Notes: generated by a model from the sequence alone, not told the origin. A stretch of DNA of 64,000 nucleotides from Pseudomonas anatoliensis (GCF_017976235.1 NZ_JACVHC010000007.1:370289-434288), one strand, 5' to 3'. Shown: positions 7,239-15,911, counted from the first letter of the stretch. Made by a program: numbers and translations.

Positions 7239-8585
7239 TCATTGCACGATGACCACTTCTTCGGTATCGCTGCCGCCGTTGGACGACGTCACCAACACCC
7301 TGGACGGTGGAATCGGCGAGATCCCGGTGGCCAGGGTTTTCACCGCGCCGTCGCCGCCCAGCGCACCGATGGCGGCGCCGCTGCCGGAGGTGGCGGTGAG
7401 TACGGGTGGCGACGTTTCGTCACTGGTCGAAGCGACCACGGTCAGTTGCCCGGAGCTCAGGCTGTACTGGGCGCTCTGGATAATCACCAGATCGGTCAGG
7501 ACCATCGGCAGGGTGGTCGGCGTGCTGCTGGCGATGGCCAGGTGGTTGTCGGCGATCACTTGCAACGTGGTCGGCAAGGTCGGGTTGAGCGAAGATTGCG
7601 CGTACCAGCTGCCGGTGCTGTTGGCTTCGGTCATGTTCAGCACTGGGGTGCTGCTGGTGATTGCTGCGGTGCCGGGCGCTGGCGGTGCGAGGACAAACAC
7701 GTCTTGCTGGGCCACGGGTGCGCTTTCACCGGCCTTGCGCGAATAGGTGCTGCGCTGCGGGATCATTGGCGTTGGTCGCACCACGGTCGACAGCTTGCCG
7801 GAGACGGCAAACGTGGTCGTGCGTAAATCCAGACCGTTAGGCCCTTCGATCCGTACGTAATTGGTGTTGAACGGACTGCCGGTGACCGCTTCGCTGAGGT
7901 TCGGGTCACCAACGAATTGTTCGGCGGCGCCGGTCAGCGGGTTGGTCTCGGTGTACGGCCCGTTGACGCTGCGCAGGAACGGGCCGATGTCGCCTTTGAG
8001 CGCGCCATCGTAGGTTTTCGGCGAGCCGATGCCGATGTCGCGGGTCATGTTGATCGCACGCCGGCCGGGGGTGTCGATGTTGAACACGTCGACGCCGTAA
8101 GGGTGGGTGATCACGTAGGTGCCGGCGGTCGGCACATCGACGCGAATGCGGATTCGCGCAAAGCTGACCTGATCGCCTTCGACGGGTTCTTCAGCGGCGA
8201 ACGCGGCTTCGATGGCGCTCACGTAACCGAGGTCAATCCCGCGTGCCGCATCGACCAGTGCAGTTTCACCGGTGAACCAGAACGCTTCATCGGGAAAGTT
8301 GGTGGGGAAGACAATCGGCTGCGCGTCATCGAACACACCGGGGGTCGGCAGCAGCGAGCACATGTACGAAGGCGCGCCGGGTGCGCTGGGCACCCGAGAA
8401 CTGAGCGCTTTGGACAGGCACAGCTCCAGCGTGCGACCGTGGGTGTCTTGATACCAACTGGCGAAACCGCCGGTGGCCGGGGCGTATGGGCCGGGGTCAA
8501 CAGCAAACAAGGCGGCCTGGGCAATGCCCTGGGCCAATGCGCTCACGACCAGGACGGTCGCGGTTTTGGACAGTAAAGGGTGCAT
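7239..8585 (-). CDS. Secreted protein, paralogue of the 4975-7203 product's N-terminal part
   Basis: This 448-residue protein has a signal peptide ending near AQAA (about residue 24) and then the same conserved frame as its neighbour: VDPGPYAPATG, WYQD, ELCLS, SYMC, DDAQP, FARIRIRVDVP, HPYGVD, PGRRAINMTRDIGIG, RSVNGPYTE and TGSPFNTN. It stops where the other protein begins its Ig-like repeats, at a shared GGSDTE-VV motif. Two conserved Cys residues (ELC, SYMC) may form a disulfide. It is the first gene of the amyloid cluster, 35 bases before the next gene. The function is unknown; a fibre-associated or scaffold protein is a guess from context. Confidence 0.8.
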   Translation of the reverse strand: MHPLLSKTATVLVVSALAQGIAQAALFAVDPGPYAPATGGFASWYQDTHGRTLELCLSKALSSRVPSAPGAPSYMCSLLPTPGVFDDAQPIVFPTNFPDEAFWFTGETALVDAARGIDLGYVSAIEAAFAAEEPVEGDQVSFARIRIRVDVPTAGTYVITHPYGVDVFNIDTPGRRAINMTRDIGIGSPKTYDGALKGDIGPFLRSVNGPYTETNPLTGAAEQFVGDPNLSEAVTGSPFNTNYVRIEGPNGLDLRTTTFAVSGKLSTVVRPTPMIPQRSTYSRKAGESAPVAQQDVFVLAPPAPGTAAITSSTPVLNMTEANSTGSWYAQSSLNPTLPTTLQVIADNHLAIASSTPTTLPMVLTDLVIIQSAQYSLSSGQLTVVASTSDETSPPVLTATSGSGAAIGALGGDGAVKTLATGISPIPPSRVLVTSSNGGSDTEEVVIVQ

Positions 8586-8781
8586 GAGTTAAGCCCTCTA
8601 TCGAAGTACCTGCCCCTTGGGGGTGGGTCAGTTGCAGAGGGCCTGTACACCTTCCATGCCAAGGTCTGGCGAATGGGCTTGAAAGGCTCGGTTTAGAGGG
8701 GTTTGTCAATAAGCGGCCGGGCGATACAGCATTCGGGGGATAGGGCATGAGTCCCCAGCATTGGGGCCGGTGGGGCACCCC

Positions 8782-8863
8782 TGTAGGAGCTGCCGAAGGC
8801 TGCGATCTTTTGATTGTGAAGATCAAAGGATCGCAGCCTCGTTTCACTCGACAGCTCCTACAG
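8782..8863. repeat. REP palindrome pair, right arm altered
   Basis: The left arm (TGTAGGAGCTGCCGAAGGC) is standard. The right arm reads AGCCTCGTTTCACTCGACAGCTCCTACAG, with an inserted segment that breaks the symmetry. It lies between the divergent amyloid and kinase transcription units (8586-8961), a space in which I see no gene. Confidence 0.75.
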
Positions 8864-8961
8864 AAGGTTTTTGGTTGATCGGGAAATTGGTGCCCCCGCA
8901 TCCGGGCAAACACCCAACCGTGGGCTATAACCCTATAGGGAAGTTTCGGGAAGTCGCCGCC

Positions 8962-10410
8962 ATGAACATGCAGTCGAAATCACTTCCAGTCGATGAGAGC
9001 AGCCTGCGGCTGGGCTCGCGCAAGCAGCCGTTCAATCTGTTGCGCTGGTTTTCGTTGATCAGCATGGCGGTGATCGGCACAGTCGCCGTCGCGCTCGGAG
9101 CGGTGTCGACGCGATTTGTGATTGAGGAGAGCGTGCAGCGTGATGCATTGCTGACGGCTCAGTTCATTCAGGCCATCGCTTCGGCCGAGGTACGCCACGT
9201 TGCGATTCCCAATGTGCGGACCATGGGCGAATTGCTCGATCCGCGCCAGGACAAGGATTTTCCAGACGTCAATCCGCAAGCCCGGGCCGATGCGCGGGGC
9301 GAGTTTCTCGATCACATCGAGCATTTGCCGGATGTGATTCTCGCCAATATTTACGCGCCCGACCGGCGAGTGATCTGGTCAACCAACCGCGAGCTGATCG
9401 GCACCAGCATTCATGCCGATGAAGATCTCGATCGGGCCTTCAACGAGAAGATTCCGGTGTCGGCCAGTTACCACGACGTCGACAAGGACCGCGCCGAGCA
9501 GAAATTCGTGGTGCCGCCGCAGTACATCTTCATCGAGAACTACATCCCGCTGTTCGACGCCGAAGGCAAAAATGTCACGGCGATGGTCGAGATCTACAAG
9601 GAACCCAAGGACCTGATCGCCCGCATGGAGCGCGGCATGGTGCTGATCTGGCTGGCCACGGCGCTTGGCGGCGGGCTGATTTACCTGGGTTTGTACTGGA
9701 TCGTGCGGCGCGCTGCGATATTGTTGGCGGCGCAGCAAAAGCAACTGATCGCCAACGAAACCTTTGTCGCGCTGGGCGAGATGTCCTCGGCAGTAGCGCA
9801 CAGTCTGCGCAATCCGTTGGCGACCATCCGCTCCAGTGCCGAGCTGGCGCTGGAGTTCGATGCCGGGCCGGCGGAGAAAAATATCAAGGACATCATCGGT
9901 CAGGTCGACCGCATGTCGAAATGGGTGAGGGAGCTGCTGCAATCCCTGCGCCCGCTCAACGATGATCCTGAGCCGGTAAACCTGGTGGCCGCGCTGTACG
10001 AAAGTCTGGTCGCCTTCGAACAGCAGATCGCCAAAAACCAGATACACGTGGCGTTTCATCCGCAGAACACGCCGATGGTGCTCAGCCAGCCGGTGCAACT
10101 GACGCAGATCCTCAACAGCCTGCTGGCCAATGCCCTGGAAGCGATGGACAAGGGCGGCACGCTGACCATTAGCCTCGAACCGGCCGACAACCGCAGCGTC
10201 TGCGTGGTGCTCAGCGACACGGGCAAAGGCATGAACGAAGAACAACGCAGCCTGGCCTTCCGTCCGTTCTTCACCACCAAACAGGGTGGGCTCGGCGTCG
10301 GCCTGGTGCTGGTCAAACGGATCATGGAGCGCTTCGGCGGCGGCGTGACCCTCGACAGCCGCGAAGGTGAGGGCACCACCGTGCGTCTGGCGTTCCAGCT
10401 CATCCATTAA
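8962..10410 (+). CDS. Membrane sensor histidine kinase (first of two paralogues)
   Basis: This 482-residue kinase has TM helices at about 31-51 and 226-247, enclosing a periplasmic sensor domain of about 175 residues. The cytoplasmic part has the phospho-acceptor box AVAHSLRNPLATI (His280), an N box (NSLLANALEAM near 385), DTGKGM (419-424) and GGLGVGL (442-448) of the HATPase domain. No HAMP domain is evident. ATG 8962 has GGGAAG ten bases upstream; the frame extends left through a REP element and is not credible there. It faces away from the amyloid genes and is closely related to the next kinase. It probably feeds the regulator at 12196, but the signal is unknown. Confidence 0.9.
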   Translation: MNMQSKSLPVDESSLRLGSRKQPFNLLRWFSLISMAVIGTVAVALGAVSTRFVIEESVQRDALLTAQFIQAIASAEVRHVAIPNVRTMGELLDPRQDKDFPDVNPQARADARGEFLDHIEHLPDVILANIYAPDRRVIWSTNRELIGTSIHADEDLDRAFNEKIPVSASYHDVDKDRAEQKFVVPPQYIFIENYIPLFDAEGKNVTAMVEIYKEPKDLIARMERGMVLIWLATALGGGLIYLGLYWIVRRAAILLAAQQKQLIANETFVALGEMSSAVAHSLRNPLATIRSSAELALEFDAGPAEKNIKDIIGQVDRMSKWVRELLQSLRPLNDDPEPVNLVAALYESLVAFEQQIAKNQIHVAFHPQNTPMVLSQPVQLTQILNSLLANALEAMDKGGTLTISLEPADNRSVCVVLSDTGKGMNEEQRSLAFRPFFTTKQGGLGVGLVLVKRIMERFGGGVTLDSREGEGTTVRLAFQLIH

Positions 10411-10571
10411 CGCCCATCGGGTGCTTGTCGGGTTGCCCCCGCGGGTGGCGATGAAGTGGGCAGATCTGCTTTCTCGACACTTGCCCCACTATCGGGTGAT
10501 CGTCCCCATTCGTCGCGTGGCGAAATTGGGTCCGTTCCGCTAACTTAATGTTTTATAAGCAATTACTGAAG
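10411..10571. other. Intergenic region between the two kinase genes
   Basis: There is no gene here. GTGGGCA at 10456-10462 and TGCCCCAC at 10482-10489 form an imperfect inverted repeat that could be a terminator stem or a binding site for the downstream sigma54 activator. An imperfect palindrome CCCATTCG...GCGAAATTGGG lies around 10505-10530, a suitable distance upstream of the sigma54 promoter candidate. Confidence 0.35.
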
Positions 10572-10587
10572 TGGCGAGTTAGTTGCA
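10572..10587 (+). promoter_or_regulatory. Candidate sigma54 promoter for kinase 2 / regulator operon
   Basis: TGGCGAG-TTAG-TTGCA has the conserved GG and GC of the -24/-12 elements twelve bases apart, and a perfect TTGCA at -12. The -24 element departs from TGGCACG at two positions. It lies about 150 bases before the kinase ATG. A sigma54 activator is encoded in the same operon, so autoregulation is plausible. Confidence 0.5.
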
Positions 10588-10733
10588 AGGCGTCATTAAC
10601 GCAATCTCGGCCCGGTGCGCAGCCAATAGCGGCAAAATAGAATCATCAGGCCGTGAGTCACGTTCATTGCCGCCTACACTGATCAGTGATGGCGGCAACG
10701 AACGGATTGATGCACAACCTCCAGGGCACGGCC

Positions 10734-12227
10734 ATGCAGCGACAGGAATCACAAAAAATACCTGCGCCGAGCGCAACGGCAGCAGTGTGCACAGGCTGGC
10801 GCGGGCAGTTCAATTTGCTGCGCTGGTTTTCGCTCGGCAGTTTTCTGATCATCGCGGCCGTTGCGCTGGGGTTGGGCTATATTTCCACGCGCTTCGTGGT
10901 CACCGAAAGCGTGGAGCGCGATGCGTTGCTCACTGCGCAATTCGTCCAGGCCATCGGCGAGGCCGAAATGCGCCACGCCAAAATCAACCCGAACCGCACC
11001 ATGGGCGAAATGCTCGACCCACGCGAAGACAACAGTTACCCCGACGTCGATCCGGCGGTGCACGCTTCGGCACGCATTGAGTTTCTCGACCATGTCGAAC
11101 ATTTGCCCGACGTTCTGCTGGCCACTGTTTATGCGCTTGATCGCACGATCATCTGGTCAACCAACCCGGAGCTGATCAACGTCAAGATTGAAGACGATGA
11201 CGAGTTGCACGAGTCGTTCGAAATGAAAGTCCCGGTGTCCTCCAGCTACCACAAGATCGACGACGAGAAGCCTGAGCAGCGACTGTCGCGCGAGCCGAAA
11301 TACCTGTTCATCGAGAATTACATTCCGATGTTCAATGCCGACCAAAGCAAAGTCGTCGCCATGGTCGAGATCTACAAGGAACCGTCCGATCTGGTCGACC
11401 GGATCGACCGTGGATTCGCCTCGATCTGGGCGGCGACCCTGCTCGGCGGCGCAGCGATTTATCTCGGGCTGTTCTGGATCGTGCGCCGCGCCGCAACGCT
11501 GCTGCAAAGCCAGCAACAGCAACTGATCAGCAACGAAACCTTTGTCGCGCTGGGGGAAATGTCCTCGGCGGTGGCGCACAGTTTGCGCAACCCGTTGGCA
11601 ACCATTCGCTCCAGCGCCGAACTGGCTCAGGAAGTCGCCAGCGACGGCGCCCAGCGCAATATAGGCGACATCATCAGCCAGGTTGACCGCATGTCACGCT
11701 GGGTGCGCGAGTTGCTGGTGTCGTTACGGCCAATGAGTGACGACGGTGAGGCGGTGGACTTGCTCGCGACGGTCGAAGACACCCTCGGCGCGTTCGAGGC
11801 GCTGATTCGACGCAACGGGGTTGTCGTGCGATTCACCCCGCAAGATTGCCCGCCCATCGTCAGTCAGCAGGTGCTGCTCACGCAAATTCTCAACAGCCTG
11901 TTTGCCAACGCCCTCGAAGCCATGCCCAAGGGCGGCGTGTTGACCGTGGAGATCGAAACGCTGCAGCCCGATCAGGTAAGCATGATCCTGGGCGACACAG
12001 GCAAAGGCATGAGCGCGCAGCAGCAGCAACTGGTGTTCAAACCGTTTTTTACCACCAAGCAGGGCGGGCTCGGCGTAGGTCTTGCTTTGGTCAAAAGAAT
12101 CATGGAACGGTTTCAGGGGTCGGTCGTCTTGACCAGCCGCGAGCAGGAGGGAACCCGCGTCAGTCTCAACTTTAAGGTGGCATCGGGAGGGGAATATGGA
12201 ACACAGCATTCTGCTGGTCGAGGATGA
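10734..12227 (+). CDS. Membrane sensor histidine kinase (second paralogue)
   Basis: The protein has 497 residues if it starts at ATG 10734; ATG 10710 and GTG 10686 are in-frame alternatives, and no start has a strong ribosome site. It follows the preceding kinase closely along its whole length: shared RWFSL membrane start, TRFV-ESV-RDALLTAQF-QAI, FLDH-EHLPDV, IFIENYIP-type and MVEIYKEP segments, then AVAHSLRNPLATI (His282), DTGKGM and GGLGVGL. The sensor domains are more divergent than the kinase core, so the two may detect different forms of a signal. The stop lies 32 bases inside the regulator gene, implying coupled translation. Confidence 0.9.
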   Translation: MQRQESQKIPAPSATAAVCTGWRGQFNLLRWFSLGSFLIIAAVALGLGYISTRFVVTESVERDALLTAQFVQAIGEAEMRHAKINPNRTMGEMLDPREDNSYPDVDPAVHASARIEFLDHVEHLPDVLLATVYALDRTIIWSTNPELINVKIEDDDELHESFEMKVPVSSSYHKIDDEKPEQRLSREPKYLFIENYIPMFNADQSKVVAMVEIYKEPSDLVDRIDRGFASIWAATLLGGAAIYLGLFWIVRRAATLLQSQQQQLISNETFVALGEMSSAVAHSLRNPLATIRSSAELAQEVASDGAQRNIGDIISQVDRMSRWVRELLVSLRPMSDDGEAVDLLATVEDTLGAFEALIRRNGVVVRFTPQDCPPIVSQQVLLTQILNSLFANALEAMPKGGVLTVEIETLQPDQVSMILGDTGKGMSAQQQQLVFKPFFTTKQGGLGVGLALVKRIMERFQGSVVLTSREQEGTRVSLNFKVASGGEYGTQHSAGRG

Positions 12228-13647
12228 TGAACTGCTGGCCGACAATATTCAGACCTACCTGGAGCGCAAAGACTTCGAGGTGACCGTCTGCCACTCGGCT
12301 GAAGACGCGCTGGAGCAACTGGAAACCTTCATGCCGGACATCGTGCTGACCGACAACTCGTTACCGGGCATGAGTGGTCATGACCTGATCCAGAAGCTGC
12401 GCATCAGCGCGCCGGATCTCAAAGTGATCATGATGACCGGTTACGGCAACGTCGAAGATGCGGTGGTGGCGATGAAGGAGGGCGCCTTTCATTACGTCAC
12501 CAAACCGGTCGCACTGCCGGAACTCAAACTGCTGCTCGACAAGGCCCTGGCCACCGAGCGAATGGAACGCACGCTGTCGTTTTATCAGGAGCGCGAGGCG
12601 CAGAAGTCCGGGGTGCAGGCGTTGATTGGCGAATCGGCGCCGATGCAGTACCTGAAAAACACCATCGGCCAGTTGCTCGACGCCGAACGCCGCATGGCCA
12701 ACACCGATCTGCCGCCGGTGCTTGTAGAGGGCGAAACCGGCACCGGCAAGGAACTGGTGGCCCGCGCGCTGCACTTCGACGGCCCGCGCAGCAAAGGCCC
12801 GTTTATTGAATTCAACTGTGCGTCGATTCCGTCGAATCTGGTGGAGTCCGAGTTATTCGGTCATGAGAAAGGCGCGTTCACCGACGCCAAGGATCGCCGT
12901 GTCGGTCTGGTGGAAGCGGCGGACGGTGGCACGCTGTTTCTCGATGAAGTCGGCGAAATGGATCTGCTGTTGCAGGCCAAACTCTTGAAGCTGCTTGAAG
13001 ATCGGACCATTCGCCGCGTGGGTTCGGTGAAGGAGCGCAAGGTCAATTTGCGGGTGATCAGCGCGACCAACTGCAACCTTGAGCAAATGGTGCAGCAGGG
13101 CAAATTCCGGCGCGATCTGTTCTTCCGGTTGCGGATCATTTCGATCAAGGTCCCGCGCCTGCATACGCGTGGCGAAGACATTTTGCTGCTGGCCCGACAC
13201 TTCCTCGCCAGCCATGGCAAGCGCTATGGCAAACCGAATCTGCATTTCAGTGATCAGGCCGAAGAGTTGCTGCTCAGTTACACCTGGCCGGGCAATGTGC
13301 GCGAGCTGCGCAACATGCTTGAGCAAACCGTGCTGCTGGCGCCGAACGACACCATTGCCGCGCACCAGTTGAACGTCTGCATGAGCCTTTGTGACGAGTT
13401 GCCACCGCAACATCAGCATCAGCAGCATCAACATTACGAACCGGCGCCGCATTACGAGCCGCGTCCGGCCAGCAACATGGAATCAATGAACCTGCCGGAA
13501 GTCGAGCGCGACATGGTGCGCAAGATGCTCGACAAGACCGACTGGAACGTCACCAAGTCCGCTCGCCTGCTGGGCCTGAGCCGCGACATGCTGCGTTATC
13601 GCATCGAAAAACTCGGCCTGGCCAGACCGGACAAACGCCAGTGGTGA
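12196..13647 (+). CDS. NtrC-type sigma54-dependent response regulator
   Basis: This 483-residue protein has three domains. The receiver domain (1-120) has acidic pocket E9-D10-D11, phospho-acceptor Asp53, Thr81 and Lys103. The AAA+ domain (about 142-375) has Walker A GETGTGKE (179-186) and Walker B LFLDEV (247-252). The C-terminus (about 440-483) is a Fis-type helix-turn-helix. The sigma54-contact loop reads GAFTDA (226-231) in place of the usual GAFTGA; this variant occurs in other family members, so activity is likely kept. A His/Gln-rich linker near residues 405-420 joins AAA+ and DNA-binding parts. It overlaps the second kinase gene and is probably the common output of both kinases. Targets are not shown; the divergent amyloid operon is a candidate. 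Confidence 0.92.
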   Translation: MEHSILLVEDDELLADNIQTYLERKDFEVTVCHSAEDALEQLETFMPDIVLTDNSLPGMSGHDLIQKLRISAPDLKVIMMTGYGNVEDAVVAMKEGAFHYVTKPVALPELKLLLDKALATERMERTLSFYQEREAQKSGVQALIGESAPMQYLKNTIGQLLDAERRMANTDLPPVLVEGETGTGKELVARALHFDGPRSKGPFIEFNCASIPSNLVESELFGHEKGAFTDAKDRRVGLVEAADGGTLFLDEVGEMDLLLQAKLLKLLEDRTIRRVGSVKERKVNLRVISATNCNLEQMVQQGKFRRDLFFRLRIISIKVPRLHTRGEDILLLARHFLASHGKRYGKPNLHFSDQAEELLLSYTWPGNVRELRNMLEQTVLLAPNDTIAAHQLNVCMSLCDELPPQHQHQQHQHYEPAPHYEPRPASNMESMNLPEVERDMVRKMLDKTDWNVTKSARLLGLSRDMLRYRIEKLGLARPDKRQW

Positions 13648-13701
13648 GTCCAGTCTCACCGTAACTCCGCTGTGCGAACGATGGAACAATGGATACGCAC
13701 C

Positions 13702-13783
13702 CTGTAGGAGCTGCCGCAGGCTGCGATCTTTTGATCTTTAAAAATCAACATCAAAAGATCGCAGCCTGCGGCAGCTCCTACAG
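13702..13783. repeat. REP palindrome pair
   Basis: There are two perfect inverted arms of CTGTAGGAGCTGCCGCAGGC type around AAAATCAACATC. It lies between convergent genes (regulator and 13804-14151) and can serve as a bidirectional terminator. Confidence 0.85.
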
Positions 13784-13803
13784 GAGGTGTTCAGGGCTCA
13801 GTC

Positions 13804-14151
13804 TCAATGCTGCTGGCGGCTGAGGCAAGCCAACAGGCACGTCGGATCCAGCACCTCATCATTCACATAAATCCCGCGCTCGGCATCGTACGTGCGAACA
13901 AATACCCGCACCGTCGCATCCGCCACGGTCGGCAGTTGCGAATCACGAAACACGTGGCGATCCGGGATGACCACGAAATCCTCCGGCGCGGTGTCATCAA
14001 ACGGCCGTGGCGGCTGCGCGGACAACGACGGCGGAGCAGGGTGGGCGAAGGGCTGGTTCGGCCCGTAGTAGATGAAATTGCTGTCCAGCGCTTGCGCCTG
14101 TGTGGCGGCGAGCAGACAACCGGTCAACAACAGCCGTTCGAACATATGCAT
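13804..14151 (-). CDS. Small secreted protein of unknown function
   Basis: The protein has 115 residues from ATG 14151, with a weak AGGTG upstream. A signal peptide is clear (ERLLLTGCLLAATQAQA, cleavage near residue 21). The mature part starts LDSNFIYYGPNQPF, is Pro-rich in its middle, has a PDRHVFRDSQLP segment and ends with two Cys residues (CLLAC). I know no family for it. Paired C-terminal Cys residues suggest a disulfide in the periplasm or on the surface. It stands alone, next to a REP element. Confidence 0.65.
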   Translation of the reverse strand: MHMFERLLLTGCLLAATQAQALDSNFIYYGPNQPFAHPAPPSLSAQPPRPFDDTAPEDFVVIPDRHVFRDSQLPTVADATVRVFVRTYDAERGIYVNDEVLDPTCLLACLSRQQH

Positions 14152-14219
14152 GGCGGCACCTGCGAGTGCGGTTTTCCCCAAGGCTATTAACTATAGCTGC
14201 CCTGCGGCAGGTCCCGCAT

Positions 14220-14528
14220 TCAAGACGCCGATTGATTGATCACATGCCCCGGCTGTGCGCAAAGATCGATTCCAAGGGCATGGATGATCTTCAAAACCGT
14301 ATCGAAACGCGGTTTTGCGCCTGGCGCGAATGCCTTGTACAGACTTTCACGACCCAATCCTGAGTTTTTGGCTATTTGCGTCATTCCGCGGGCCTTGACC
14401 ACATAGCCGATTGCTCGAAGAAACTCTTCGTTATCCCCGTCCAAGAGGACTTGAGACAGGTATTCGCTGATGGCTTCGTCACTGTCCAGCAGCGCTGCCA
14501 TGTCGAAACTCGTCAAGGTCTGGCTCAT
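14220..14528 (-). CDS. Addiction-module antidote, HigA-like HTH protein
   Basis: This 102-residue protein matches the putative addiction-module antidote group (TIGR02684 type). It has an N-terminal S-F-D-M-A--L-D-S-D-E-A pattern (SFDMAALLDSDEAISEYLSQ), followed by a helix-turn-helix around residues 45-85 (GMTQIAKNSGLGRESLYKAF and a FDTVLKIIHALGI helix). It should bind the toxin made from the gene two bases upstream and repress the operon. The order toxin then antitoxin is that of higBA. Start ATG 14528 has AGGAGG upstream. Confidence 0.88.
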   Translation of the reverse strand: MSQTLTSFDMAALLDSDEAISEYLSQVLLDGDNEEFLRAIGYVVKARGMTQIAKNSGLGRESLYKAFAPGAKPRFDTVLKIIHALGIDLCAQPGHVINQSAS

Positions 14529-14530
14529 GG

Positions 14531-14824
14531 TTAAACCTCCTTTGCCATTTTTTTTGCGCGTCGGATGTCTGCGCTTTGTGAGGATTTATCGCCTCCGGCC
14601 AACAGGACGATCATTGCACCGTTACGCATTGTGAAATACACCCGGAACCCCGCGCCGATATCTACGCGCATTTCGGACACGCCATCGCCCACTGATTTAA
14701 CATCGCCGAGATTACCTGTAGAGGCTCGATCAATGCGACGTGCGATGGCCACCTTGGCCCGCAGGTCGCGAATTGATCGATGCCAAGCGTGGAAGACTGC
14801 TGTCTGTTGAATAAGATAATTCAT
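14531..14824 (-). CDS. Addiction-module killer protein, HigB/RelE-like toxin
   Basis: This 97-residue protein is of the TIGR02683 killer type. Diagnostic parts are the WHRSIRDLRAKVAIARRIDRA helix pair, GNLGDVKSVGDGVSEMRVDIGAGFRVYF in the middle and LLAGGDKSSQSADIRRAKKMA at the end. RelE-fold toxins of this class are ribosome-dependent mRNA interferases. It is followed after two bases by the antitoxin gene, so both come from one message. Length and all sheet segments look complete. Confidence 0.9.
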   Translation of the reverse strand: MNYLIQQTAVFHAWHRSIRDLRAKVAIARRIDRASTGNLGDVKSVGDGVSEMRVDIGAGFRVYFTMRNGAMIVLLAGGDKSSQSADIRRAKKMAKEV

Positions 14825-14923
14825 TGCCCGACTGTATCCAAGTGGATACGAATAAGAGGTCGGCCGAATCCTTTATCAATAATGGAAGCATCGGCAGCGT
14901 ATGTAGGCAGAAAGCCCCAAACG

Positions 14924-15016
14924 TGTAGGAGCTGCCGAAGGCTCGGGCCGCGATCGGACGATCTTTTGATTTTTAAAAGCAAGATCAAAAGATCGCAGCC
15001 TGCGGTAGCTCCTACA
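14924..15016. repeat. REP palindrome pair with inserted bases in the left arm
   Basis: The standard arms are present, but the left arm reads GAAGGCTCGGGCCGCGATCGGACGATC where other copies have GAAGGCTGCGATC, a 13-base expansion that includes a partial duplication of CGATC. Confidence 0.8.
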
Positions 15017-15104
15017 GAGTTGGCTTACAAGTTTGCAACAACCGCAACTGGCGGTTGATCTAGACTCGGATCCGCTCAATCAGGAGCATCGTCCGGAGTG
15101 CGCC

Positions 15105-15911
15105 ATGGAAGTGCCCAACAGTAAAACCGCCATCGAAAGCAATCGTCAGGCGTGGAACGATTCTGCTCGTCATCACCAGGATTCGCCGGACTGGCAGGCA
15201 TTGCTCAGCGAAGTCGCGCAGGCGGATTTTTCCTGCCTGGACGACACTTTGCGTGGCGTGCTGGAACAGGTCGGTGTCGACCGTAAAGAGGTGATTCAAC
15301 TGGGCTGCAACAACGGCCGGGAGAGCCTGTCGCTGTTTGCCCTCGGTGCGCGGCAAGTGGTTGGAGTCGACCAGTCGAGCGCCTTTCTCGAACAGGCCCG
15401 CGAACTGAACAGTCGGTCACCGCACAACGCCGAATTCATCGAAGCCGATATCCATCACCTGCCGGCGACGTTGCACAACCGCTTCGACGTCGCGCTGATC
15501 ACCATCGGCGTGCTGAACTGGATGCCCGACATCGGCGAATTCTTTCGCCACGTCGCGCAGGTTCTGAAGCCGGACGGACAACTGGTGATCTACGAAACCC
15601 ATCCGTTTCTGGAAATGGTCGATCCTGATGGCGAAGACCCGTATCGCCTCGCGAGCTCGTACTTCCGCGCTGAGCCGTTCGTGCAGGAAGAGCCGATCGT
15701 CTATGTCGGCAAGGTCGAACAGCAGGCGGCGAAATCCTACTGGTTCGTGCACACCCTCGGCGCGATCTTCAGCGGCGCCATCGGGGCAGGGCTGAACATC
15801 GCGCACTTCAAGGAGTATGCGCATTCGAATCGGGAAGAGGTGTATGACCAGTACCTGAATCAAGAAGCGCAGTTGCCGATGTGTTTCACCCTCATCGCCG
15901 TCCAGAACTGA
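15105..15911 (+). CDS. Class I SAM-dependent methyltransferase
   Basis: This 268-residue protein has the Rossmann-type methyltransferase order: motif I QLGCNNGRESLSLF (about 65-78), an acidic end of strand 2 (VVGVDQSS), a strand 4 region with FDVALITIGVLNWM, and a post-IV segment VLKPDGQLVIYETHPF. The substrate cannot be told; small-molecule methyltransferases look like this. ATG 15105 is taken because GGAG lies seven bases upstream, although the frame opens earlier across a REP. It stands as a single gene between REP clusters. Confidence 0.85.
   Translation: MEVPNSKTAIESNRQAWNDSARHHQDSPDWQALLSEVAQADFSCLDDTLRGVLEQVGVDRKEVIQLGCNNGRESLSLFALGARQVVGVDQSSAFLEQARELNSRSPHNAEFIEADIHHLPATLHNRFDVALITIGVLNWMPDIGEFFRHVAQVLKPDGQLVIYETHPFLEMVDPDGEDPYRLASSYFRAEPFVQEEPIVYVGKVEQQAAKSYWFVHTLGAIFSGAIGAGLNIAHFKEYAHSNREEVYDQYLNQEAQLPMCFTLIAVQN

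Noticed and set aside
8645..8662. TTGGCAT...TGTAC on the minus strand upstream of the amyloid operon as a sigma54 promoter
   Set aside because: The -24 part fits, but the -12 element has GT where the essential GC should be. Spacing alone is not enough.
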